From contig CAJTML010000017.1 of NCBI GenBank assembly GCA_910577495.1, positions 1-22,623 on the forward strand: 22,623 nt of DNA. Reading direction: 5' to 3'. This stretch comes from an uncultured Eggerthellaceae bacterium (GTDB lineage: Bacteria > Actinomycetota > Coriobacteriia > Coriobacteriales > Eggerthellaceae). The notes beneath the pieces were generated by a model. That model did not search any database, was not told the DNA's origin, and saw nothing but the letters and a program-made list of their open reading frames with translations. This document shows positions 4,696 through 13,199 of the stretch, piece by piece. Position 1 is the stretch's first letter; each line of letters opens with the position of its first letter. The position numbers and the translations under genes are program-made.

Positions 4696-7164
4696 ATGAG
4701 CGAGCAGGCTACTGGTTCGACAACTTTCGGTCGTCGTACCTTCCTTAAAGGCTCAGCCGCAACGCTTGGATTGGCCGCAGTGAGTGGCTTGGGTTGTACA
4801 CCAAACGAGGAGTTAAGCGGAACGGGTGCCCCTGAGACGTCAACGGAACCCCAACAAGTATCAGCGCCTGAAGAGCAAGAATTCACCGCGGCGTGTCGTG
4901 GTAACTGCTTTGGTGGCTGCAAAATCAAGGTCAAAGTTCGCGATGGCAACGTGGTAAGCTCAACGATGGGCGAATTCCCCAATCCGGCTTACAACCGCAT
5001 CTGCTCAAAGGGTTTGACCCATCTGCAGCGTATCTACGATCCCGATCGTTTGAAGGTGCCGCTGCGTCGCGTGGGAGAGCGTGGCGCAGACCAGTGGGAA
5101 GAGATTTCCTGGGAAGACGCCGTGAACGAAATTGCCACGACCTGGCAAAAGATTATTGACGAAGACGGTGGCGGAAGCATCGGTTTGGTGCCCAGCGCTG
5201 GTGGTAACTTCGGTTCTGCCTCCACGCAGTATCCGCAGCGTTTGAGCAATGCGCTCGGATTCACCACCATTAGCCCGTGCTATGACAACGGCCTGTTTGC
5301 AGGTGGTGGTTTCTCGAAGGGCACCGGCGTTAACGAAATTACCGACATGCCCAATGCCAAGACCATCATTGTCTGGGGCGCTAACCCTTCTGAGGCCCAG
5401 ACACAGCATTGGCATTTCATTACCGAAGCACACAACGACGGATCAAAACTCATCACCATTGATCCGAACTATACGAACTGCGCAGCCAAGTCTGACCAGT
5501 GGATTCCGATTCGCCCGGCCACCGACACCGCTATGGTTATGGCCATGATGAACGTCTGCATTGACAACGGCTGGATTGATGAGAACTACATCAAGATTGG
5601 CACCGTTGGCCCGTTCCTGGTCAAGGAATCTGACGGAACCTACCTGCGTCAGTCCGATATCACGGGCGAAGCTCCTGCTGAGGGCGAAGTTGACGCAATT
5701 TTGGTGACGGATGGCAATGGCACCTTCGCCACACCTGCTGAAATTACCGATCCGGTGATTGAGGGTACGTTTGAAGTGAATGGCGAAAGCGTGACCTGCG
5801 CTTACACGCTGCTCAAAGACGCTATCAAGGACTGGACGGTTGAGCGCGCCAGTGAGTTGTGCGACGTTCCGGCTGACACCATCACCGAGCTTGCGCGCGT
5901 GTATTCGCAAGAAGGCCCGTCAACTATCTACACTGGTTTGGGACCTGACCACTACGTCAACGGCCACATGTTCTACTTCGCCGTTACGGGTCTTGCTGGC
6001 ATCACGGGTAACCTGGGCAAACCGGGCGCAACGTGCGGCATGGACTGGCCGGTTGCAGGCTTTGGCATCTCTGCTGCATCGATGCCGAAAAATATTGTTG
6101 GTCCGGCGGGCTTGATCCCTGGACCGCTGTTCCCGGTAGCGGTTCGCGAAGGCGAGCTTGAGGGTCGTCCGGTTAAGCTGCGCAGTCTCTATATTTACAG
6201 CGCAAACCCGGTTGCAAATCAGGTTGAGCGCAAGGCATGGCTTGAGGCGCTGGACACCATGGAGCTGGTGGTTATTGCTGAGATGCGCATGACTGACACC
6301 GCGCGCTACGCTGACATTGTGCTGCCGGTCACGCACTGGTTTGAGATGACCGAGATTGCGCCGGTAATCACGCCGTACATGACGCTGCAGGAAAAGTGCA
6401 TCGAGCCGCTTCATGAGGCGAAGACCGACGTTGAGATCATCAACCTCATTGCAAACGCTATGGGCTTGGTTGAGGACTTCCAATACACCGAAGAAGAGTA
6501 CCTGGAGAAGACGCTGGAGAACTCCAATGCCGAGAAATTGGGCATCACGTGGGATCGCCTGAAGAAGGAAAAGTGCATTCGCGACTATCCGCAAGAGCCG
6601 TACTACCTGGGTGTTGACGGTGTGTTCCCCACACCTTCTGGCCGTGAGCAGTTCTATCGCGAAGCTGTTACGCCCTACGTTGACTATGGCCAGACCCTGA
6701 CCGACATGCGCGAGCGTCTGCCGTATTGGGAGCCGCCTGCGGAGGCGTGGCCTGAGACCATCGGTGACTTTGAGGCGAATCCGTTGGCTGAGAAGTACCC
6801 GCTCATCTACTCGGGCGAACGCAACAAGATGAAGTGCCATACGCAGTTTGGTCACAATCCGTGGCTGATTGAGCTCTACGATGAGCCCATCGTCAAGATG
6901 CACCCCGACGATGCTGCCGCACGTGGCATTTCTGAGGGCGACTACGTGCGTGTTTACAACGACCGTGGCTTTGTTGTACTCAAAGCGCTCATGCATCCCG
7001 GTACGCGCCCTGGCATGATTATCGTGCCGAAGGGCTGGGAGGAAGATCAGTTTGTTGCAGGTCACTATGCAGATTTGACCTCTCATGTCTTCAACCCCAC
7101 GGTTCCGAATAACTGCTTCTTCGACGCGCTGTGCGAAGTCGAGAAATATGAAGGAGGGGAATAG
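4696..7164 (+). CDS. Tat-exported molybdopterin oxidoreductase, DMSO reductase family catalytic subunit
   Basis: 822 residues from ATG 4696, set by AGGAGG at 4682-4687 with 8-bp spacing; GTG 4690 is too close to it. The N-terminus has a twin-arginine motif (GRRTFLK, 12-18), a hydrophobic stretch and Cys34 in SGLGC, which might be lipidated. A [4Fe-4S] site follows as C67-x3-C71-x3-C75-x27-C103. Further landmarks are WEEISWEDAV, VWGANPSEAQ, DIVLPVTHWFE and the C-terminal cofactor-binding domain (IYSGERNKMKCHTQFG, then GDYVRVYNDRG). Where DmsA has its molybdenum-ligand serine (YS), this protein has SPCYDNG, making Asp197 the likely ligand; this is an alignment by eye. It heads an operon with its ferredoxin subunit 2 bp downstream and a TorD-type chaperone. 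The family reduces S- or N-oxides, or exchanges hydroxyl groups; the substrate here is unknown. Confidence 0.92.
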   Translation: MSEQATGSTTFGRRTFLKGSAATLGLAAVSGLGCTPNEELSGTGAPETSTEPQQVSAPEEQEFTAACRGNCFGGCKIKVKVRDGNVVSSTMGEFPNPAYNRICSKGLTHLQRIYDPDRLKVPLRRVGERGADQWEEISWEDAVNEIATTWQKIIDEDGGGSIGLVPSAGGNFGSASTQYPQRLSNALGFTTISPCYDNGLFAGGGFSKGTGVNEITDMPNAKTIIVWGANPSEAQTQHWHFITEAHNDGSKLITIDPNYTNCAAKSDQWIPIRPATDTAMVMAMMNVCIDNGWIDENYIKIGTVGPFLVKESDGTYLRQSDITGEAPAEGEVDAILVTDGNGTFATPAEITDPVIEGTFEVNGESVTCAYTLLKDAIKDWTVERASELCDVPADTITELARVYSQEGPSTIYTGLGPDHYVNGHMFYFAVTGLAGITGNLGKPGATCGMDWPVAGFGISAASMPKNIVGPAGLIPGPLFPVAVREGELEGRPVKLRSLYIYSANPVANQVERKAWLEALDTMELVVIAEMRMTDTARYADIVLPVTHWFEMTEIAPVITPYMTLQEKCIEPLHEAKTDVEIINLIANAMGLVEDFQYTEEEYLEKTLENSNAEKLGITWDRLKKEKCIRDYPQEPYYLGVDGVFPTPSGREQFYREAVTPYVDYGQTLTDMRERLPYWEPPAEAWPETIGDFEANPLAEKYPLIYSGERNKMKCHTQFGHNPWLIELYDEPIVKMHPDDAAARGISEGDYVRVYNDRGFVVLKALMHPGTRPGMIIVPKGWEEDQFVAGHYADLTSHVFNPTVPNNCFFDALCEVEKYEGGE

Positions 7165-7166
7165 TC

Positions 7167-7784
7167 ATGCGTATTGGCTTGGCAATTGATCTGAGGAGTT
7201 GCATGGGCTGCCATACGTGCACGGTTGCATGCAAGCAGGCAAACAATCTCCCCAACGGTATTACGTGGAACAATGTTTTAACTGATGGTGGCGAATCAAA
7301 GGACACCGCACGCGGAACATACCCGAACGATTTGCACATGGTGCACTACGCCGTGAACTGTCAGCACTGCGAAAAGCCTGCGTGCGTTGAGGTGTGCCCG
7401 ACGGGTGCAAGCATCAAGCGCGAAGATGGCCTGGTCGTAATTGATCACGAGGCATGCATTGGCTGCGGATCGTGTATCGTGGCGTGCCCCTATGACGTTC
7501 GCACGCTCATTGAGAAAGAACCCGAGTACAGCGTGGGCTTTGCAACAGGTGACTGGGATGCTGAGAAGCATGTCGTGAACACCGTGACGAAGTGCACGGG
7601 TTGTGCGCATCGCGTTGATCGTGGCGAGCAGCCGGCATGCATGGAGCTTTGTCCAGGTCGTGCACGTTACTGGGGAGATCTGGATGATCCGAACAGCGAC
7701 GTCAGCAAGTTCTTGGAAGGCAAAGAGACCGAGCAGCTGTTGGCTGACAAGGGCACTGAGCCGAACGTCTTTTTCGTCAAGTAG
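7167..7784 (+). CDS. Four-cluster ferredoxin electron-transfer subunit (DmsB-like)
   Basis: 205 residues, 2 bp after the catalytic subunit, with GGAGGGG ahead of the start. Sixteen cysteines sit in four groups: C12/15/18/22, C65/68/73/77, C97/100/103/107 and C143/146/158/162, matching the four [4Fe-4S] clusters of DmsB/NrfC/PhsB subunits. It lacks its own signal peptide, as expected for a subunit co-exported with the Tat-targeted catalytic partner. It would carry electrons from a membrane donor to the molybdenum subunit. No DmsC or NrfD gene follows it, unlike the second complex in this window. Confidence 0.92.
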   Translation: MRIGLAIDLRSCMGCHTCTVACKQANNLPNGITWNNVLTDGGESKDTARGTYPNDLHMVHYAVNCQHCEKPACVEVCPTGASIKREDGLVVIDHEACIGCGSCIVACPYDVRTLIEKEPEYSVGFATGDWDAEKHVVNTVTKCTGCAHRVDRGEQPACMELCPGRARYWGDLDDPNSDVSKFLEGKETEQLLADKGTEPNVFFVK

Positions 7785-7841
7785 TCTTTTGGACGCTTCG
7801 CGAAACTGTTTAACAAGATCGTAGTTGAAGGGAAGTGCGGT

Positions 7842-9179
7842 ATGGGACGAGCGCAAAGCAGTAGTAATCGTTTCGTGCCGCACAACCCTGTTTTGGCACA
7901 GTATGTGCAGCTGTATCTAAGCATCCAGCAAGAGTTTATGGAAGAAGTTGCCACGCTGGGCCTGGGGTTCGCCCGCGCGAAAACGCCCGAGGAACAGCAA
8001 GCACTGCAAGCTCGAATTGCGCACTTGCAGCAGTGCGGTTTGAAGTGCGAAAACGGTGGTCGGAGTTTGTGGGACGGCTGGATTTCGCCCTCTTGTGTGC
8101 AGTGCAGACGTGGCATGCATACCTTGACGCTGGGTATTTCGACGCAATGTCCGAAGAAATGCTACTTCTGCTTTAACGCGAATCAGCAAAATGACGAGCA
8201 GCTCAAATGCGAAATTCTGGACGTATCTTCCCAGCTCAAAGACTACTTCGACAAAGGCGTATTGCTGACTGACATTGCGCTTACGGGTGGCGAGCCGCTC
8301 GTGCACAAGCCAGAAACGAAACGCTTTTTTGAGACGGCGGCCAAGCTGTATCCAGATGCGTATACGCGGCTTTACACGAGTGGCGCGTATTTGGATGAGG
8401 CGTATTTGGCGGTGCTGGAGCAGGTCGGGCTGGACGAAATCAGGTTCAGCGTGAAGCTTGAGGAACCCGAAGGCGCCATTGCGCAGCTGCTTGATCTGAT
8501 GGAGTTGGCGAAGCGATACATTCGCCATGTTGTGGTGGAAATGCCGGTTGCGCCGGATCAGGTTGAGCAGATGAAATGGCTGCTCAGGCAGCTGGATGCG
8601 CGTGGCATCCAGGGCATCAATTTGTTGGAATTTTGCTATCCGCTGGCGAATGCTGCGGAGTTTGCTCGGCGAGGCTACCTGCTGAAAAACCCTCCTTATA
8701 AGGTGCTCTATGACTACACCTATGCAGGTGGCCTCCCCATTGATGGCAGCGAAGAGGCGTGCGTGAGTTTGCTTGAGTTCGCGGAGGCGGAAGGGCTTTC
8801 GTTGGGCGTGCACTACTGTTCGCTGGAGAATAAGTTTACGTCGCAGCTGTATTTGCAAAACGCTTCGTTTGCGGAGAAGTTTCCGCTGTATTCGCTTTCG
8901 GATGAGAACTGCTTTTTGGTGGCGGCGAAGGTGTATGGCCAGGATGCGCATAAGGCGGCCGAGGTGTTTCAGGCTGCGCAGATGAATGCGTATGAGTGGT
9001 TTAAGGATGCAGGATTTTTGACGTTTCCGCTGGCTGCGGTTGAGGTGTTGGCTGAGGAGTTTCCCGAGATGGAGCTGGCTTTGAGCTTGGCGGTTGTTGA
9101 GGGAAGCAGTGTGGCTGATGCGCAGCTGCGTGAGGTGGGCGTGGTGCCCATGACAGCTGCGGCGTGCGCAGCGCGATAA
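7842..9179 (+). CDS. Radical SAM protein in the molybdoenzyme operon
   Basis: 445 residues; GAAGGGAAG precedes the ATG. The radical SAM cluster motif is C103-x3-C107-x2-C110 (STQCPKKCYFCFNANQ), followed by LTGGEPLVHK (about 148-156), the SAM-binding glycine motif, and RLYTSGAYLDE, a typical barrel strand. Four more cysteines upstream (C65, C69, C85, C88) could bind a second metal cluster. This places it among cofactor- or peptide-modifying radical SAM enzymes rather than housekeeping ones such as MoaA or BioB, whose signatures are absent. Its position between the ferredoxin subunit and the TorD-type chaperone suggests a role in maturing this reductase or a cofactor for it. No small precursor-peptide gene was recognised nearby. 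Target unknown. Confidence 0.85.
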   Translation: MGRAQSSSNRFVPHNPVLAQYVQLYLSIQQEFMEEVATLGLGFARAKTPEEQQALQARIAHLQQCGLKCENGGRSLWDGWISPSCVQCRRGMHTLTLGISTQCPKKCYFCFNANQQNDEQLKCEILDVSSQLKDYFDKGVLLTDIALTGGEPLVHKPETKRFFETAAKLYPDAYTRLYTSGAYLDEAYLAVLEQVGLDEIRFSVKLEEPEGAIAQLLDLMELAKRYIRHVVVEMPVAPDQVEQMKWLLRQLDARGIQGINLLEFCYPLANAAEFARRGYLLKNPPYKVLYDYTYAGGLPIDGSEEACVSLLEFAEAEGLSLGVHYCSLENKFTSQLYLQNASFAEKFPLYSLSDENCFLVAAKVYGQDAHKAAEVFQAAQMNAYEWFKDAGFLTFPLAAVEVLAEEFPEMELALSLAVVEGSSVADAQLREVGVVPMTAAACAAR

Positions 9180-9244
9180 GCATTGCAACCGAGATGTGCG
9201 TCGGTGGTGCGATAAGCGCTACAACCGAGACACACCTCGGCGGC
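9173..9244. repeat. 36-bp imperfect tandem repeat at the end of the radical SAM gene
   Basis: Units 9173-9208 and 9209-9244 both begin gcgataagc and each holds a small inverted repeat: accga/tcggt in the first, ccgag/ctcgg in the second. The first unit includes the TAA stop of the radical SAM gene and the second keeps a copy of it. The hairpins lie in the 97-bp gap before the chaperone gene and might affect mRNA stability or translation there. Confidence 0.7.
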
Positions 9245-9276
9245 GCTTCGGAGATACGAGTAATCGGAGGATGGAG

Positions 9277-10059
9277 ATGACGGCAGATTGTAGGCTGCAA
9301 GCGGTGCGGCAGAGCGCATTTTCGGACGGGTATGCGTTGCTGTGCTATTTGCTGCAATCGCCAACGCAGCACATGCTTGATGAGCTTGACCAGGCGTCGC
9401 CTGGCGCAGATATGCTGGCAATTGCTCAAGAGATTGGTGCGCATGATGAGCGTGTGACGCAAGCTTGTGCGTGCTTTGACCAGGTGAGCGAAGAAATTCG
9501 CGCGGGAAAGGTATCGCTGACGGATTTTCGCGCTGAATACACCCGGCTTTTTCGCCATCCGAAACATCCGGCATTGTATCCGTACGAGGCACTCTTTCTT
9601 GATGCACAGCGAGTAAGCCAAGGTCAGACATCCACGCATCCGGTGCTGTTTGTGAACGCGGAGGCGACGGATGCGAAGGCGGCGTATAAGGCTGCGGGGT
9701 TTGCGTTTGAGACCTACAAGCTGCCGGCCGATCACATCACCATCGAGCTTGAATTTATGGCGAAGGCGCATTTTGTTGTGGCTGAGCAGCTGGTTTCGGC
9801 AGATGCGGATGCGGCGTATGATGCGCCGGATGCGGAGCAGTTGGCGGGCGCGGCGTGTGCGGATGAAGCGGCGCAGCCTGCATGTGACGATGAGCGCCTG
9901 GCTCGCGCGCAAGCGGCGCTGAAAGCATTTCGATCTCAGCATGTCGCAAATTGGATGCCAGCATTTTTCGACGCACTAGCAAACGAGACGACGAGCACGT
10001 TTTATCGCGGCGTTGCCCTTTTTGGATGCGTCCTCACTTCTTTTGATCAGGAGGATTAA
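9277..10059 (+). CDS. TorD/DmsD-type molybdoenzyme maturation chaperone
   Basis: 260 residues from ATG 9277, which is 6 bp after GGAGG (9266-9270); ATG 9271 touches that site and upstream codons belong to the repeat. All-helical TorD features are present: FRAEYTRLF (84-92), YPYEALF (101-107), DHITIELEFMAKAHF (152-166) and a C-terminal HVANWMPAFFDAL. Such cytosolic chaperones bind the twin-arginine leader of the catalytic subunit and hold back export until the cofactor is inserted. The segment at about 174-206 is an alanine- and aspartate-rich insertion of low complexity, longer than usual. The stop overlaps the next start by one base (TAATG), indicating translational coupling. Confidence 0.9.
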   Translation: MTADCRLQAVRQSAFSDGYALLCYLLQSPTQHMLDELDQASPGADMLAIAQEIGAHDERVTQACACFDQVSEEIRAGKVSLTDFRAEYTRLFRHPKHPALYPYEALFLDAQRVSQGQTSTHPVLFVNAEATDAKAAYKAAGFAFETYKLPADHITIELEFMAKAHFVVAEQLVSADADAAYDAPDAEQLAGAACADEAAQPACDDERLARAQAALKAFRSQHVANWMPAFFDALANETTSTFYRGVALFGCVLTSFDQED

Positions 10060-10793
10060 TGGATCTCATAGTAGCTCTTATTTTGTCGGCGCTCTTTTCG
10101 TATTTTTGCAGCCGATTTATTCGAAAAGCTCCCTGGGCTTTTTACGCAGGCGCACTTGTAATTGATGCGCTGGTGATTTCAAACGTGTTTGCCGGTTCGT
10201 TTGCTGCTGCGTCGCGTGCGCTGTTTCCCTACTTCCAGCAGGGAGTTTTGGGGTTCGCGCTGCTTGTTGTGGTGATGTTTGTGGGCGCATTGCCTGATGG
10301 CAAAATTGCGCGCACGCTTCGCCCGGTTCGTGGGGAGCTGTCAATTATTGCGTGTATTCTCATTGCAGGACACGTGGTGCATTACGCAAACCCCATGCTG
10401 TTCAGGGTTTTGAGCGGCTCACTTGGTGCGACGGCAGCAACGTTTTGGGGCACCGTTTTGTCGCTGGTGTTAGTGGCTTTGTTTGTGGTGCTGACCGTGA
10501 CGTCGTTTCGATTTGTACGCAACGCGATGTCGCCTAAAGCGTGGAAGCGCGTTCAGTTGCTTGCGTACCCGTTCTTTATTCTGACGTTTTTGCACATCTT
10601 TATTATGTTGGCGCCGTCAGCTCTGTATGCGGGTGGAAAAGCGCTGGTCAACATCGTGGTGTATGCCGCGATTCTGGTTGCGTATGCAGTGGCGCGCTTG
10701 TATCGCGCGTACGTTGCGCGCGCTGATGCCGCGGCGGGTGCGGCAAGCGACGCGAGTGCTGCTGGTGCAGCTGGGGTTGCCGACGTGGCGTAG
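10059..10793 (+). CDS. Ferric reductase-like / MsrQ (YedZ)-like haem membrane protein
   Basis: 244 residues with about six membrane helices. RGELSIIACILIAGHVVHY (91-109) and TSFRFVRNAMSPKAWKRVQ followed by FLHIF (148-181) match the ferric reductase-like transmembrane domain, in which pairs of histidines hold b haems; candidates are His105, His108 and His179. E. coli MsrQ, of this fold, passes quinol electrons to the periplasmic molybdoenzyme MsrP. As the last gene of an operon lacking a DmsC/NrfD anchor, it is a plausible membrane electron donor for the first complex. There is no flavin- or NAD-binding domain, so it is not a complete ferric reductase. The C-terminal 25 residues are an Ala/Gly/Asp-rich tail that may be a lineage-specific extension. 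Confidence 0.82.
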   Translation: MDLIVALILSALFSYFCSRFIRKAPWAFYAGALVIDALVISNVFAGSFAAASRALFPYFQQGVLGFALLVVVMFVGALPDGKIARTLRPVRGELSIIACILIAGHVVHYANPMLFRVLSGSLGATAATFWGTVLSLVLVALFVVLTVTSFRFVRNAMSPKAWKRVQLLAYPFFILTFLHIFIMLAPSALYAGGKALVNIVVYAAILVAYAVARLYRAYVARADAAAGAASDASAAGAAGVADVA

Positions 10794-10860
10794 CGTGGTG
10801 TGAGCGCGGCTGGCGCGGGGCGCGCGGCTGGGGTGGCCGACACAGCGTGGCATTTTGGTG

Positions 10861-11032
10861 CGTTCGGGACGCTCGGTGGCCGTTTTGTGCAAAATCGCAG
10901 CGCGTGCGTGTGGCGGTCTGTGTTAACACGAGTTAGGAAATAACAAAAGGCCTGTTCAGAATGTTGTGTTCTGAACAGGCCTTGTTTGCGTGTGTGCCGT
11001 TTGCACAAAACGGCATCTATTTGGTCACAACG
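10861..11032 (+). repeat. 172-bp dispersed repeat, copy B
   Basis: Copy B is in the same orientation as copy A (1583-1754) and has the same length. The left arm is 10861-10895 and the right arm 10999-11032. The 15-bp inner inverted repeat is at 10879-10893 and 11000-11014. It fills most of the 346-bp space between the haem protein gene and the converging helicase-like gene. The flanks of that space (10794-10860 and 11033-11139) are GC-rich with no recognisable gene or site. Confidence 0.85.
10947..10983. terminator. Bidirectional terminator between converging operons, inside repeat copy B
   Basis: A perfect 15-bp stem, aaggcctgttcagaa (10947-10961) and ttctgaacaggcctt (10969-10983), has a 7-nt loop. 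On the plus strand it is followed by gttt, and on the minus strand by ttgttattt. It sits between genes ending at 10793 (plus) and 11140 (minus), where it can stop transcription from both sides. Confidence 0.85.
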
Positions 11033-11139
11033 TGCGCCCGCGGGCGCGCGAACGCGGGTGGCGACCACGAAGTGCGGCCAGCGAGCACGCGGCGGGCGCG
11101 GCGCTCGGACGCGCGGAGCGAGCAGCGCGGTTGCTGCCC

Positions 11140-13188
11140 CTACGCTTGCTCGAGCTCCGCCAAAAGTGCCTGGCCGCCCGTGGTGGAAGGCGCTTGCGCG
11201 CCAGCCTCGGCAATGTAGCAGGTCGGACGCACGATAGCCACGCGGTCGTCGTTGACTGAGCGAACGCGCACCACTTGCATCTTGGTGCCTTCAGCAAGCT
11301 CAAGAGGAGCGGTGCTAAACGTGGAGAGCGCCAGCGCATCAGTTGCTTTTTCAATGCCTTGAACGAACAGCTCGCGCTGGCTGTTGAGAATTTCCGCACG
11401 CTCTTCATCAGTGGAAACAATCTCAAACGCGTTGCGGTTGGGCATAAAGCCATCCACGCAGCCAGCAGCAATAACTACCTTTGCACTGCAACCGACCAGC
11501 TCAGCATAAGAGCCCAGGCGAATCGCATGCGCCGCATTCGCAAACTGCGGGTCAAGCTGTGCCTGGCGCATGAGCGCATACACCGTTGCGGCGTCTTCGT
11601 CGCCATCAAGTGATGCGGCCAGCTGCGCAAAAGCTGCCTGGTCATCGGCGCCAACCGCGCGAAGGAGCGCATGGCCCTTGCGCTTTTCGGCATCTGCAAT
11701 AAGGCGTTGCCCCTCGTCGAAGCGCTCAGCCAACACATATGCACGCAAGAACGGCTCGTCGGCGCTAGCGGCATGCAACGAGCTGACCTCGGCAAGCGCG
11801 CCAACTAAGTCCAGATTGCGCTCGTTGGCGAACGTAAGCAAACTATCCCACGCATCTGAGTTCGTGAGGTAGTTGCCATAGCCGCACCACGCGCGCCAAG
11901 CTGCACCGTCGTCGGGCTGTGCTGCCAAATTCAGCAGCGTGTAAGCCATGAGCGCTTGCGCCTTTTGCAGCGTGCGCGGGTCTCCCGTCAGCGTGTTGAA
12001 ACCGGCTTTAGTTACGTCGAAACCACGTTTGACCAGCATCGTTTCAAGTGCACGCGCCCATTGTTTGTTGGGAGCGATCACGAAAATATCTTGCTCGCGA
12101 AGGCCAGGATGCGCATCCATGGTCAGGCGAAGATACTTGGTCAGTCCGTTGAACTCTTCTTGCGGTGTGTTCCACTTGATGCAGGTCACGCCGGGGGTGG
12201 CGGCGGTGGTGGGAGTGGGGATGGCGTCGGCTCCGGTAGGAGCGGCAGCGTCGGTCGCGCCAGCAGCACAAGCCGCCGCGCGCGTGGTGGCAACAGGTGC
12301 CCCGCTGGGGTCGTGCGCGATGACTGCATCCGCAAACGCCGTCACGTCAGCATCGCCATAGGCGCAGGTCAGCTCAAAGACACACACGCCGTGGCGCAGC
12401 GTGTCGAAATCCGCAAAGCCCGCAGGGTTTGGAAACGTGGTAGCGCATGCAACCGTCTGTGCAGCATTGCCTGCCACGACGAGCTGCTGCTTTGCCAAAA
12501 GACACATGCACTGCTGCTGCGCACGCGAGAGATTCTGGTAATCATCCACGAGCACATACTCGTACGCCTGCGCATCCTGAGCACCCGCCTCACTCATCAG
12601 ATAGTGCGCGCACAAAAACGGCACTTCTTCAGGCAAAACGGCTCCCATAAATCCAAGCAGCTTCTGCGCGTGCTCATACACGGTCTGCTCTTCGCCGGGG
12701 TCACACACCTCATCAGCGGCAACACAGTCACACATGCGCTGCTCAAAGTGGCGAATCATGCCGCGCAAACGACGCGTCGGCGTGCCAAGCGTTTTGAGGT
12801 CTTCCAAAAAGAAGTTGCGCTCAAATGCCGTCAGCTCACGCGGCGTGCGGCCAGTTGCCGCCTGCGCGCGCTCGCTGGCAAGAATGGACACGCACACATC
12901 TTGTGCGCTGCGGACGCGAAGCGCGCGTGCCGCGTTGGCGAGTGCGTCGCCGGCCGCCACCGTTGCCGCGTCAGTGCCCGAAGCGCCCGTGCACGCAGCA
13001 ACAACGCGCTCGGAAAACGCAGCGGCGCCATCAGCGGTTGACGTCACCACCAATACAGACGCCGGATCAACGCCCTGGCCAAGCAGCTGCACGCAGCGTG
13101 CAACCAGCGCCTCGGTCTTTCCCGTGCGACCAGCGCCCACAACTTTGATGAGGCGCTCGGTGCTCTCTGCAATCTCTTTGATACTCAT
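11140..13188 (-). CDS. UvrD/Rep-like superfamily 1 helicase homologue with degenerate motifs
   Basis: 682 residues, ATG at 13188 behind GAGGAG. The N-terminus has a convincing Walker A (VVGAGRTGKTEAL, from residue 16) followed by a UvrD-type LVARCVQLL...VLVVTST. The later motifs are eroded. The usual V-D-E-x-Q-D is VDDYQN (214-219), so the catalytic glutamate is aspartate (Asp216). Motif III G-D-x-x-Q is GNAAQ (240-244). The C-terminal IAAGCVDGFMPN matches the strand before UvrD motif VI, but the arginine-bearing V-A-x-T-R-A motif reads VQGIEKATDAL. An Ala/Thr/Pro-rich linker lies at about 300-340. It may bind ATP and DNA without efficient unwinding. It is the second gene of a minus-strand pair, 11 bp after the coiled-coil gene. 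It is too short and lacks the nuclease parts for AddA, AddB or RecB. Confidence 0.8.
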   Translation of the reverse strand: MSIKEIAESTERLIKVVGAGRTGKTEALVARCVQLLGQGVDPASVLVVTSTADGAAAFSERVVAACTGASGTDAATVAAGDALANAARALRVRSAQDVCVSILASERAQAATGRTPRELTAFERNFFLEDLKTLGTPTRRLRGMIRHFEQRMCDCVAADEVCDPGEEQTVYEHAQKLLGFMGAVLPEEVPFLCAHYLMSEAGAQDAQAYEYVLVDDYQNLSRAQQQCMCLLAKQQLVVAGNAAQTVACATTFPNPAGFADFDTLRHGVCVFELTCAYGDADVTAFADAVIAHDPSGAPVATTRAAACAAGATDAAAPTGADAIPTPTTAATPGVTCIKWNTPQEEFNGLTKYLRLTMDAHPGLREQDIFVIAPNKQWARALETMLVKRGFDVTKAGFNTLTGDPRTLQKAQALMAYTLLNLAAQPDDGAAWRAWCGYGNYLTNSDAWDSLLTFANERNLDLVGALAEVSSLHAASADEPFLRAYVLAERFDEGQRLIADAEKRKGHALLRAVGADDQAAFAQLAASLDGDEDAATVYALMRQAQLDPQFANAAHAIRLGSYAELVGCSAKVVIAAGCVDGFMPNRNAFEIVSTDEERAEILNSQRELFVQGIEKATDALALSTFSTAPLELAEGTKMQVVRVRSVNDDRVAIVRPTCYIAEAGAQAPSTTGGQALLAELEQA

Positions 13189-13199
13189 CAGCGTCTCCT

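Noticed and set aside
5920..7086. 388-codon minus-strand reading frame
   Set aside because: It is the antisense of the first molybdopterin subunit; long antisense frames are expected from the codon bias of this GC-rich gene.
7917..9188. 423-codon minus-strand reading frame
   Set aside because: It is antisense to the radical SAM gene and its translation is an Arg/Leu/Gln-rich sequence without domains.
11956..13041. 361-codon plus-strand reading frame
   Set aside because: It is antisense to the helicase homologue, whose Walker A and VDDYQ strand are clear in the minus-strand frame.
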